Made by a program: the position numbers and the translations under genes | The notes under the pieces: generated by a model | What the model was told of the DNA's origin: nothing | Databases searched by the model: none | Seen by the model: only the letters and a program-made list of their open reading frames with translations | Origin: UBA6019 sp036564345 | GTDB lineage: Bacteria; Chloroflexota; Dormibacteria; Dormibacterales; Dormibacteraceae | DNA: 14,374 bases | Direction: 5' to 3' | Assembly: GCA_036564345.1 (NCBI GenBank) | Contig: DATCOZ010000217.1 | Span: forward strand, 1 to 14,374 | Shown here: positions 6,281 through 12,768 of the stretch, piece by piece | How positions within the stretch are numbered: position 1 is the first letter of the stretch | Layout of the letters: every line of letters begins with the position of its first letter

Positions 6281-6302
6281 GAACACCCTCCCTGCTCCGC
6301 GG
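6281..6302 (+). repeat. Degenerate partial copy of the downstream hairpin arm
   Basis: These 22 bases match 6310-6331 at 19 positions, giving a direct repeat with a period of 29 bp. Only the second copy has a complementary 3' arm. The first is followed directly by CTGACATG, so it looks like a half or decayed unit. Confidence 0.55.
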
Positions 6303-6311
6303 CTGACATGA

Positions 6312-6340
6312 TCACCCTCCCCGCTCTGCGGGGAGGGTGA
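6312..6340 (+). terminator. Strong hairpin between guaA and purD
   Basis: Arms TCACCCTCCCCGC (6312-6324) and GCGGGGAGGGTGA (6328-6340) pair perfectly over 13 bp around a TCT loop. It lies after the guaA stop and before the purD start. A factor-independent terminator would fit, but the bases after it are GC-mixed with no T-run. It could equally be an intergenic repeat or an RNA-stabilising element. Confidence 0.5.
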
Positions 6341-6350
6341 CTAAACGTCC

Positions 6351-6356
6351 TAGCCT
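6351..6356 (+). promoter_or_regulatory. Possible -10 box for the purD operon
   Basis: TAGCCT fits TANNNT and ends 9 nt before the purD ATG at 6366. Transcripts would start 2-3 nt before the ATG. No Shine-Dalgarno sequence precedes purD, which fits a nearly leaderless mRNA. No good -35 box is seen. Confidence 0.35.
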
Positions 6357-6365
6357 CATGGGCGT

Positions 6366-7640
6366 ATGAAGATCCTCATCGTCGGTTCCGGTGCGCGTGA
6401 GCACGCCCTGGCCTGGAAGTGCATGCAGTCGGTGCTCACCGACCGCGTCTTCTGCACCCCGGGCAACGGCGGCACCGGCGGCATGGCGAAGAACATCAGG
6501 ATCCCCGCCGACGACGTTGCCAACCTGGTCAAGTTCGCCAAGAGCGAGAGGATCGGGCTTGCCGTCCTGGGCCCCGAGTCGGCGGTCGCAGCCGGCGTCG
6601 GCGACGCCCTTCGCCAGGAGGGCATCGCCGTCTTCGGACCCGGCCGCGACGCGGGCCGGATCGAGAGCAGCAAATCCTTCGCCAAGGAGCTGATGCGCAG
6701 GGCGCAGGTCCCGACCGCCGACTTCGGCGTCTTCGCCGAGACCGGCCCGGCCCGGGATTGGGCGCGGGCGAGGTCGGGCCGCGTGGTGGTGAAGGCGGAC
6801 GGCCTCGCTCTCGGCAAGGGGGTCATCGTCTGCGGCTCGGTGGACGAGGCGGAGAAGGCCATCGACGCCATGCTCGTGGACCACGCCTTCGGCCGCGCCG
6901 GGGCAACCGTCGTCGTCGAGGAGCGGCTGGAGGGCCCCGAGGTCTCGCTGATGGCGGTCACCGACGGAAAGCGCGTCATACCGCTCGCCGCCGCTCGCGA
7001 CTTCAAGCGTGCCAGGGACGGCGACAGTGGTCCCAACACGGGCGGGATGGGAGCCTACTCGCCGCTCGCCGACGTGTCCCCGGAGCTGGTCGCCGAGGCC
7101 GTCGAGAAAGTTCTCCAGCCGGTCGTCCGGCAGCTCGCCGCGGATGGCGCCGAGTATCGCGGCGTGCTCTATGCCGGGCTCATGCTGACGGCGGACGGGA
7201 TCCGGGTGCTCGAGTTCAACGCACGCTTCGGCGACCCCGAAGCGCAGGTCGTCTTGCCCCGCCTCCGGAGCGACGCGGTGCGCCTGCTCCTGGAAGCCGC
7301 GCGCGGCGACCTGGCACCGGTCGGCGAATTGGACTGGGACCCGCGGCCCTGCGTCGGCATCGTCGTAGCGTCGGGGGGCTACCCCGATGCCTACGAGACC
7401 GGCTTCCCGATCGACGGATTGGCGACGATCCCTCCTGGCGTCCTCGTCTTCCACGCCGGTACCCGCTACGTGCCGGGCCAGGGCCTGGTCACCTCGGGCG
7501 GCCGGGTGCTGACCCTGGTCGCCCTCGGCGACACTGTCGGCGAAGCCCGTGAGGCGGTGCTCGAAACGATCGGCCGGGTACGATTCAACGGAGCTTTTCA
7601 CCGCCGCGACATAGCCCAGGAGTCATCGAGCATTGCCTGA
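6366..7640 (+). CDS. purD: Phosphoribosylamine--glycine ligase (GAR synthetase)
   Basis: The 424-residue protein is the normal length for PurD, which joins glycine to 5-phosphoribosylamine using ATP, the second step of de novo purine synthesis. It has the ATP-grasp layout. MKILIVGSGAREHAL opens the N-terminal domain. VVKADGLALGKGV (141-153) is the ATP-binding strand and loop. GPNTGGMGAYSP (222-233) and LEFNARFGDPEAQ (282-294) are the substrate and metal motifs, with Glu283 and Asn285. The C-terminal domain includes CVGIVVASGGYP. The ATG at 6366 matches the conserved N-terminus. There is no ribosome-binding site, and a -10-like box lies just upstream. It heads a seven-gene run and overlaps purE by 8 bp. 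Confidence 0.96.
   Translation: MKILIVGSGAREHALAWKCMQSVLTDRVFCTPGNGGTGGMAKNIRIPADDVANLVKFAKSERIGLAVLGPESAVAAGVGDALRQEGIAVFGPGRDAGRIESSKSFAKELMRRAQVPTADFGVFAETGPARDWARARSGRVVVKADGLALGKGVIVCGSVDEAEKAIDAMLVDHAFGRAGATVVVEERLEGPEVSLMAVTDGKRVIPLAAARDFKRARDGDSGPNTGGMGAYSPLADVSPELVAEAVEKVLQPVVRQLAADGAEYRGVLYAGLMLTADGIRVLEFNARFGDPEAQVVLPRLRSDAVRLLLEAARGDLAPVGELDWDPRPCVGIVVASGGYPDAYETGFPIDGLATIPPGVLVFHAGTRYVPGQGLVTSGGRVLTLVALGDTVGEAREAVLETIGRVRFNGAFHRRDIAQESSSIA
7618..7622 (+). promoter_or_regulatory. Ribosome-binding site deciding the purE start
   Basis: AGGAG inside the end of purD lies 10 nt before TTG 7633. It supports this TTG as the purE start despite the overlap with purD. Confidence 0.6.
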
Positions 7641-8091
7641 CGTCGGAGTGATCCTCGGCAGCAAATCCGACCTTCCCCTGATGGAGAGCTGCAAGACGCA
7701 GCTGGAGGCGTTCGGGATCGAATACGAGGTGAAGATCGGCTCTGCCCACCGTGACCCCGCGGGCGTCATGGAATGGGCGAGCACAGCCGCGTCGCGCGGC
7801 ATCAAGGTGATCATCGCGGCTGCCGGGGGCGCGGCGCACCTGCCCGGGGTGGTGGCTGCCTGGTCCGATCTACCCGTGATCGGCGTACCGGTTCCGACCG
7901 AGCATCTCGGCGGCGAGGACTCGCTGTTCAGCATCGTCCAGATGCCCGCGGGGATACCGGTCGCGACGGTCGCCATCGGCATCGCCGGCGCCAAGAACGC
8001 CGCCTGGCTGGCGGCGCGCATCCTGGGTCTCCAGGACCCGAAGCTCGCTGCCAAGCACCACGAAATGCGAAGCGGCCTGGCCGGCCGCTGA
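7633..8091 (+). CDS. purE: N5-carboxyaminoimidazole ribonucleotide mutase
   Basis: The 152-residue protein is the usual length of a single-domain PurE, which moves the carboxylate of N5-CAIR to give CAIR in purine synthesis. Substrate-binding residues are visible: Ser10 and Asp13 in GSKSD, then Ser37, His39 and Arg40 in SAHRDP. AAGGAAHLPGVVAA (63-76) and DSLFSIVQMPAGIPVATVAIG (in the 96-116 region) are also conserved. Most class I members read SAHRTP, so the aspartate at 41 is a variant next to the catalytic His-Arg pair. The start is TTG 7633, fixed by an AGGAG and the conserved N-terminus. Its partner purK, which makes N5-CAIR, is not in this window. Its TGA stop shares one base with the pycB ATG, implying coupled translation. 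Confidence 0.95.
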   Translation: MPDVGVILGSKSDLPLMESCKTQLEAFGIEYEVKIGSAHRDPAGVMEWASTAASRGIKVIIAAAGGAAHLPGVVAAWSDLPVIGVPVPTEHLGGEDSLFSIVQMPAGIPVATVAIGIAGAKNAAWLAARILGLQDPKLAAKHHEMRSGLAGR

Positions 8092-9920
8092 TGGCGAAGG
8101 CCCGTACGCGCCCCCGGCTGCGCCTCACCGACACAACCTTCCGTGACGCGCACCAGTCGCTGATCTCCGGGCGGTTGCGCGGCGAGGACATCGTGCGCCT
8201 GGCCTCCAAGATGGACAAGGTCGGGTTCTACTCGCTCGAAGCCTTCGGCGGGGCGACCTTCGAGACCGAGATCCGGCTCAACGGCGAGAACCCCTGGGAC
8301 TACCTCCGGGACTTGAAGAAGGCCGCGCCCAAGACGCCGATCCAGGCCCTGATCCGCGGTCAGAACCTGGTCGGCAACCGCAACTTCGCCGATGACGCGG
8401 TCGATCTCTTCGTGACCCATGCGGCCGGCTGCGGAGTCGACATCTTCCGCATCTTCGACCCGCTCAACGACCTCCGCAACATGGAGGCCGCGATCGCCGC
8501 CGCGAAGAAGGCAAAGGCGAAGGTGCAGGGAGCGCTCTGCTACGCGACCAGCCCCGCGCACAACCTCGAGCTCTGGTGCTCGCTTGCCAAGGGCCTCCAG
8601 AAGCTCGGCTGCGACTCGCTGGTGGTGAAGGACACTTCCGGGCTGCTCAGCCCGCAGACGACCTGGGAGTTGATCGCCGCGCTGAAAGAGGTCTTCACCA
8701 AGGGACCGGTGGCGGTCCATTCCCACTGCTCGAGCGGGATGGCGCCGATGGCCTACATGGCGGCCGTCGAGGCCGGCGCCGACATCCTCGACACCGCCCT
8801 GTCCCCGCTCGCCTGGGGTGCGTCGCAGCCGGCGACAGAGAGCGTCGTCGCCGCGCTCGCCGGCGGGGACTACGACACCGGCCTCGACCTCGAGAAGCTG
8901 ATGGAGATCAAGAACGAGCTGGGTGCGATCACCAACACGCTCTCCGGCTACTACTCCGCGGCCGACCGCGTCGACGCCGACATCCTCTGGTACCAGGTGC
9001 CCGGGCTGATGCTCGACGAGATGCTGCAGTCGCTCCGCCAGCACAATGCCGGGGACCGCCTGCAGGAGACGCTGGCCGAGTCAAAGCGTGTCCGCGAGGA
9101 GCTCGGCTACCCGCCGCTGGTCTCTCCCTTGCGCCAGATGGTCGCCAAGCAGGCGGTCCTCAACGTCGTCGGGGGTGAGCGCTATGCGACGGTCACCAAG
9201 GAGCTGAAAGACTACCTCCAGGGCCTTTACGGCCGCCCACCGGTCCCCGCCGATGCAGCCATCCGGCAGCTGGTGCTCGGCCGCGAGGAGCCGATCACGA
9301 TCCGCCCCGCCGACCTCCTCAAGCCCCAGGTCGCCGGCGCGCGCGCCGACCTCAAGAAGGCGGGCTTCCCAGGGAGCGACGACAACATCCTGATGTACCT
9401 GCTGTTCCCGTCGCTGACCCTGAGCTTCCTCAAGGGCGACCTCGCCGAGAAGACCACCGAAGGCCGGCAGGCGAAGGCCGACGCGGACGAGGTGGAGGAG
9501 GCCGAGGCCGCCCCGGCCGCCGCCGAACCACCCGAGCCGGCGCCGGCCCAGCCGCCTGCGCTGTCCCAGGCCGGCGAGTTCCAGGTCGACGTCGACGGCG
9601 AGGTGTTCACAGTGCGGGTGACGGGGACCGGGATGGCGGTCGCCCCGCCAGCGCAGGGCTCAGCGCCGGCGAACGCTCCGGGAGCGGCCGGCAAGCCGGT
9701 GGCCGGGCCGGGCAGCGTCGTCGCCCCGATGCAGGGACTGATCGTCAAGGTCCCGGTCAAGGTGGGCGACGAGGTCAAGCTGGGCGACGTGGTCGCCGTG
9801 CTGGAGGCGATGAAGATGCAGAACGACATCGTCTCGACGATCGCGGGCAAGGTGAAGGCGGTGCACGTGAAAGAGGGCGAGGTCGTCGGCCCCAACCAGC
9901 CCCTGGTCAACATCGGCTAG
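8091..9920 (+). CDS. pycB: Two-subunit pyruvate carboxylase, carboxyltransferase plus biotin-carrier subunit
   Basis: Starting at ATG 8091 gives 609 residues. The carboxyltransferase TIM barrel comes first. LTDTTFRDAHQS (12-23) carries the metal ligand Asp14, Lys180 in VVKDTSGLL is the lysine carbamylated in this family, and His210 and His212 in VHSHCSSGM are the other metal ligands. A conserved helical domain continues to about 455, with FPSLTLSFLKGD. An Ala/Pro/Glu-rich linker (about 463-540) leads to a biotinyl domain with the biotin-accepting Lys575 in LEAMKM. This is the oxaloacetate decarboxylase alpha / PycB / 5S transcarboxylase type. A biotin carboxylase two genes downstream and no membrane OadB or OadG in view favour pyruvate carboxylase, making oxaloacetate from pyruvate and bicarbonate. 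Transcarboxylase or decarboxylase use is not excluded. Confidence 0.87.
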   Translation: MAKARTRPRLRLTDTTFRDAHQSLISGRLRGEDIVRLASKMDKVGFYSLEAFGGATFETEIRLNGENPWDYLRDLKKAAPKTPIQALIRGQNLVGNRNFADDAVDLFVTHAAGCGVDIFRIFDPLNDLRNMEAAIAAAKKAKAKVQGALCYATSPAHNLELWCSLAKGLQKLGCDSLVVKDTSGLLSPQTTWELIAALKEVFTKGPVAVHSHCSSGMAPMAYMAAVEAGADILDTALSPLAWGASQPATESVVAALAGGDYDTGLDLEKLMEIKNELGAITNTLSGYYSAADRVDADILWYQVPGLMLDEMLQSLRQHNAGDRLQETLAESKRVREELGYPPLVSPLRQMVAKQAVLNVVGGERYATVTKELKDYLQGLYGRPPVPADAAIRQLVLGREEPITIRPADLLKPQVAGARADLKKAGFPGSDDNILMYLLFPSLTLSFLKGDLAEKTTEGRQAKADADEVEEAEAAPAAAEPPEPAPAQPPALSQAGEFQVDVDGEVFTVRVTGTGMAVAPPAQGSAPANAPGAAGKPVAGPGSVVAPMQGLIVKVPVKVGDEVKLGDVVAVLEAMKMQNDIVSTIAGKVKAVHVKEGEVVGPNQPLVNIG

Positions 9921-9929
9921 ACGGGCGAA

Positions 9930-10748
9930 ATGAGAGTGGCCGTCCTGGGGACCGGCAAGATGGGCGCTGCGGCGGCTCGCCGGCTGGCGAGCCGGGGGTT
10001 CGACCTCCATCTCTGGAACCGCACCAAGGAGCGGGCCGAGGCGGTCGGCGTCGGCGAGGTGTTCGCCACGCCGGAGGATGCCGTGGCCGAGGTCGACGTC
10101 GCCATCACGATTCTCACCGGACCGGACGCCGTGCACGCCGTGTACGGGCGCCTCGACCCACGCGGCGAGCGCGTCTACCTGGAGATGAGCACCGCGGGGC
10201 CCGGGGTGCCGGAGGACCTCGGGCGGCGGTTCCACCGGTTGGTGGCGGCACCCGTCATCGCGCCGCCGACGGCGGTCGAGGCGGGCAAGGCGCTCTTCCT
10301 GGTGGGCGGCCCGGCCGAGGCGATCGAGCAGGGCCGGCCGGTCCTCGAAGCGCTCGGGGAGGTCCGCAACGTCGGCACCTACCGGCGGGCGGCGGCGATG
10401 AAGCTGATGAACAACACGATGCTGGCGATAACCTCGGCGGCGGGTGCCGAGATGGTGGAAGCCGGGCTTCGGGCGGGCTTGACCCCGGACGAGGCCTTCG
10501 AATGGGTCAAGCGCCACGCTCCCTACCTCGAGACACGCAAGTCGGGCTACCTGGGCGGGCCGTACGCGCCCGTGACCTTCGCCCTCAAGGACATGCTCAA
10601 GGATGTCGACCTCGGCCTCGACCTGTTCGACGGCCCGGACTTCCCGATGCCGATCACCGAAGCCGTGCGGCAGGCCTTCGCCGAGGTCGTCGACGAACAT
10701 GGCGACGAGGAGCTGACGGCCGTCCGCGAGCGGTACCGGCGGCTGTGA
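9930..10748 (+). CDS. NAD(P)-dependent beta-hydroxyacid dehydrogenase (3-hydroxyisobutyrate dehydrogenase family)
   Basis: The 272-residue protein has an N-terminal Rossmann fold with GTGKMG at 7-12. WNRT after the second strand (29-32), with Arg31, favours NADP. The second domain has the family's catalytic lysine, Lys158 in AAMKLMNNTML, with Asn162 four residues later as in 3-hydroxyisobutyrate and tartronate semialdehyde reductases. FALKDMLKDVDL (217-228) matches the conserved C-terminal helix. The substrate-binding motif is EMSTAGPG (85-92). It probably reduces a short semialdehyde or oxidises a 3-hydroxyacid, but the substrate is unknown. At 272 residues it is slightly short for the family. 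It sits 9 bp after pycB and overlaps pycA by 4 bp (GTGA), so it is co-translated between the two carboxylase subunits, which is unusual. Confidence 0.82.
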   Translation: MRVAVLGTGKMGAAAARRLASRGFDLHLWNRTKERAEAVGVGEVFATPEDAVAEVDVAITILTGPDAVHAVYGRLDPRGERVYLEMSTAGPGVPEDLGRRFHRLVAAPVIAPPTAVEAGKALFLVGGPAEAIEQGRPVLEALGEVRNVGTYRRAAAMKLMNNTMLAITSAAGAEMVEAGLRAGLTPDEAFEWVKRHAPYLETRKSGYLGGPYAPVTFALKDMLKDVDLGLDLFDGPDFPMPITEAVRQAFAEVVDEHGDEELTAVRERYRRL

Positions 10749-12205
10749 AGCGCAAGCTCTTCGGCAAGGTCCTGGTGGCGAACCGGGGTGAGATCGCGAT
10801 CCGCGTCATGCGAGCCTGCCACGAGCTCAACATCAGCACGGTGGCGGTGTACTCGGACGCCGACCGCGACGCGATCCACACTCGCTACGCAGGTGAGGCC
10901 GTCCACATCGGTGGGGCTGCACCGAGCGAGTCGTACCTGAACCTGGAGCGGATCATGAAGGCCGCCAAGGACACCGGGACGGAGGCGATCCACCCCGGCT
11001 ACGGCTTTCTCAGCGAGCGGCTCGCCTTCCCGGAGGCCTGCAAGGCTGCGGGGATCGCCTTCATCGGGCCCCCGGCGGAAGCCATGGACCTGCTCGGCGA
11101 CAAGCTCGCCGCGCGCGAGCTGGCCAAGCGGAACGGCGTGCCGACGACCCCCGGCACGGACGCCATCGAGGACGTCGAGGTGGCTCGCCGGGCCGCCCTC
11201 GAGATCGGCCTGCCGGTGATCATCAAGCCCTCCGGTGGGGGCGGCGGGATCGGCATGAAGGTGGTCGAGAAGGAATCCGAGCTGGTGGCCGCGATCGAGA
11301 GCGCCGCAAACGCAGCGCGGTCGGCCTTCGGCGACGCGACCGTCTACCTGGAGAAGTACGTCCGCAACCCGCGCCACGTCGAGATCCAGGTGATCGCCGA
11401 CCAGCACGGCAACGTCGTCCACCTCGGCGAGCGGGAGTGCTCGATCCAGCGCCGACACCAGAAGATCCTCGAGGAGTCGCCTTCGCCGGCGGTCACGCCC
11501 GAGATCCGGCGCCGGATGGGAGAGGCCGCGGTCGCCGCCTGCCGCGCCGCCGGGTACCAGAACGCGGGCACCGTCGAGTTCATCTTCAGCGAGGGCGACT
11601 TCTACTTCCTGGAGGTCAACGCCCGCCTCCAGGTCGAGCACCCGGTCACCGAGCTGGTGACCGGCATCGACCTGGTGAAGGAGCAGATCAAGGTGGCGGC
11701 AGGGCAGCCCCTCTCCTTCGAGCAGGACGAGGTCACCTTCTCCGGCCACGCGATCGAGATGCGGATCAACGCCGAGAACCCGGCCCGCAACTTCATGCCC
11801 AACCCGAAGAAGATCCAGCGCTGGGTAGCGCCCGCCGGTCCCGGGGTGAGGGTCGACAGCGGCTACGGCCCGGGCAGCGAGGTGCCCGCCAGCTACGACT
11901 CGCTGGTGGCCAAGCTGATCGTTCACGGCGCCGACCGGGCGGAGGCCATCGCCCGCGCCCAGCGCGCCCTGCGCGAGTTCGTGCTGGTCGGGCCGGCCAC
12001 GACGATCCCCTATCACCGGGCCATCCTCGCCAGCCCCGACTTCAAGTCCGGGAGCCTCACCACCAACTTCATCGCGGAGCATCCCGAGCTGATCGACGAC
12101 ATGCGTAAGTTCGAAGGCGAGGTCTCCCCGATGGACTACAGCGCAACCGACCTGCGCAAGGTCGCGGCCGCGGTCGCGGCTGTCGCGGCGATTACGCAGC
12201 GGTGA
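10745..12205 (+). CDS. pycA: Biotin carboxylase subunit (PycA/AccC type)
   Basis: The GTG at 10745 overlaps the upstream stop and gives 486 residues, the right size for a stand-alone biotin carboxylase. The N-terminal domain starts FGKVLVANRGEIAIRV. The ATP-grasp part has Lys120, Lys161 in VIIKPSGGGGG, ERECSIQRRHQK (229-240) with Cys232, and FLEVNARLQVEHPVTE (288-303) with Glu290, Asn292 and Arg294. The biotin carboxylase C domain contains MRINAENP and YDSLVAKLIVHG. The glycine-rich loop reads GGGGGIGM, with Ile where many members have Arg or Lys. An Ala-rich tail (about 464-486) extends past the usual end. It would carboxylate biotin on PycB with ATP and bicarbonate. It could also serve an acyl-CoA carboxylase elsewhere. 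Confidence 0.88.
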   Translation: MKRKLFGKVLVANRGEIAIRVMRACHELNISTVAVYSDADRDAIHTRYAGEAVHIGGAAPSESYLNLERIMKAAKDTGTEAIHPGYGFLSERLAFPEACKAAGIAFIGPPAEAMDLLGDKLAARELAKRNGVPTTPGTDAIEDVEVARRAALEIGLPVIIKPSGGGGGIGMKVVEKESELVAAIESAANAARSAFGDATVYLEKYVRNPRHVEIQVIADQHGNVVHLGERECSIQRRHQKILEESPSPAVTPEIRRRMGEAAVAACRAAGYQNAGTVEFIFSEGDFYFLEVNARLQVEHPVTELVTGIDLVKEQIKVAAGQPLSFEQDEVTFSGHAIEMRINAENPARNFMPNPKKIQRWVAPAGPGVRVDSGYGPGSEVPASYDSLVAKLIVHGADRAEAIARAQRALREFVLVGPATTIPYHRAILASPDFKSGSLTTNFIAEHPELIDDMRKFEGEVSPMDYSATDLRKVAAAVAAVAAITQR

Positions 12206-12768
12206 GCGACGCACCGGCGACAGGCAGGCCGTTCAGGATCGTCGCGCAGCGGGATCTCTGCGCTCATCACCGCTACAGCCTCCACGCCGACGATGTCGTC
12301 TGGCCGGACGGCACGGTCACCAGCTACGGCGTCTTCCGCCAGCCGGAAGCGGCCCTCATCGTGCCCCTGACCGAGCAGCGGACGACGTTCATCGTCCGCC
12401 AGTGGCGCCACTCCTGGGACACCGACGCGTGGGAGCTGCCCGCGGGAACCCGGGAGGAGGATGAGGAGCCGATCGCGACGGCCGAGCGCGAGCTGATCGA
12501 GGAGGTCGGCCTGGAAGCGCTCCGCTGGGACCTGCTGGGAACCGCCCGCGCCACTGCGGTCTCCACGATGCGCTTCCATCTCTTCCTCGCCCGGGAGCTT
12601 TCCCAGGTCGAGCGAAGGCCCGAGATCTACGAGCAGGACATGGTCGTTCGCGAGCTGCCGCTCGAAGAGGCGCTCGAGCTCGCCGAGGACGGCACCATCC
12701 AGCACGCGGCGTCGATCGCCGCCCTTTTCCGCGCCCAGCGATTTCTGAACACACAGGGGGGCCGATGA
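12202..12768 (+). CDS. Nudix hydrolase, ADP-ribose pyrophosphatase-like
   Basis: The GTG at 12202 overlaps the pycA stop (GTGA) and gives 188 residues. The complete Nudix box G-x5-E-x7-R-E-x2-E-E-x-G-L runs from Gly82 to Leu104, with metal-binding Glu97, Glu100 and Glu101. The preceding strands (PEAALIVPLTEQRTTFIVRQWRH region, WELPAG at 77-82) are typical of the ADP-ribose/nucleoside diphosphate-sugar branch. It probably cleaves a nucleoside diphosphate linked to another group, but the substrate is not determined. It ends in ATGA overlap with the M20 gene. There is no ribosome-binding site of its own, so translation is probably coupled. Confidence 0.87.
   Translation: MSDAPATGRPFRIVAQRDLCAHHRYSLHADDVVWPDGTVTSYGVFRQPEAALIVPLTEQRTTFIVRQWRHSWDTDAWELPAGTREEDEEPIATAERELIEEVGLEALRWDLLGTARATAVSTMRFHLFLARELSQVERRPEIYEQDMVVRELPLEEALELAEDGTIQHAASIAALFRAQRFLNTQGGR

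Noticed and set aside
6358..6369. Three-codon mini-ORF (ATG GGC GTA TGA) overlapping the purD start, as a leader-peptide control
   Set aside because: If TAGCCT is the -10 box, its ATG lies upstream of the transcript start. Too short to judge otherwise.
7773..8090. N-terminal extension of pycB overlapping purE
   Set aside because: It is out of frame with purE and Arg-rich, and the conserved carboxyltransferase start lies just after ATG 8091.
8091..9920. PycB as the sodium-pumping oxaloacetate decarboxylase alpha subunit
   Set aside because: No membrane beta or gamma subunit genes nearby, while a biotin carboxylase is in the same run. Not fully excluded, as the alpha and PycB families overlap.
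10502..10744. N-terminal extension of pycA inside the dehydrogenase gene
   Set aside because: Shadow translation; biotin carboxylase proteins start near KVLVANRGEIA, just after GTG 10745.
10547..12214. 555-codon minus-strand frame opposite pycA
   Set aside because: Antisense shadow of a biotin carboxylase with all catalytic motifs on the plus strand; the peptide is Asp/Arg/His/Leu-rich without motifs.
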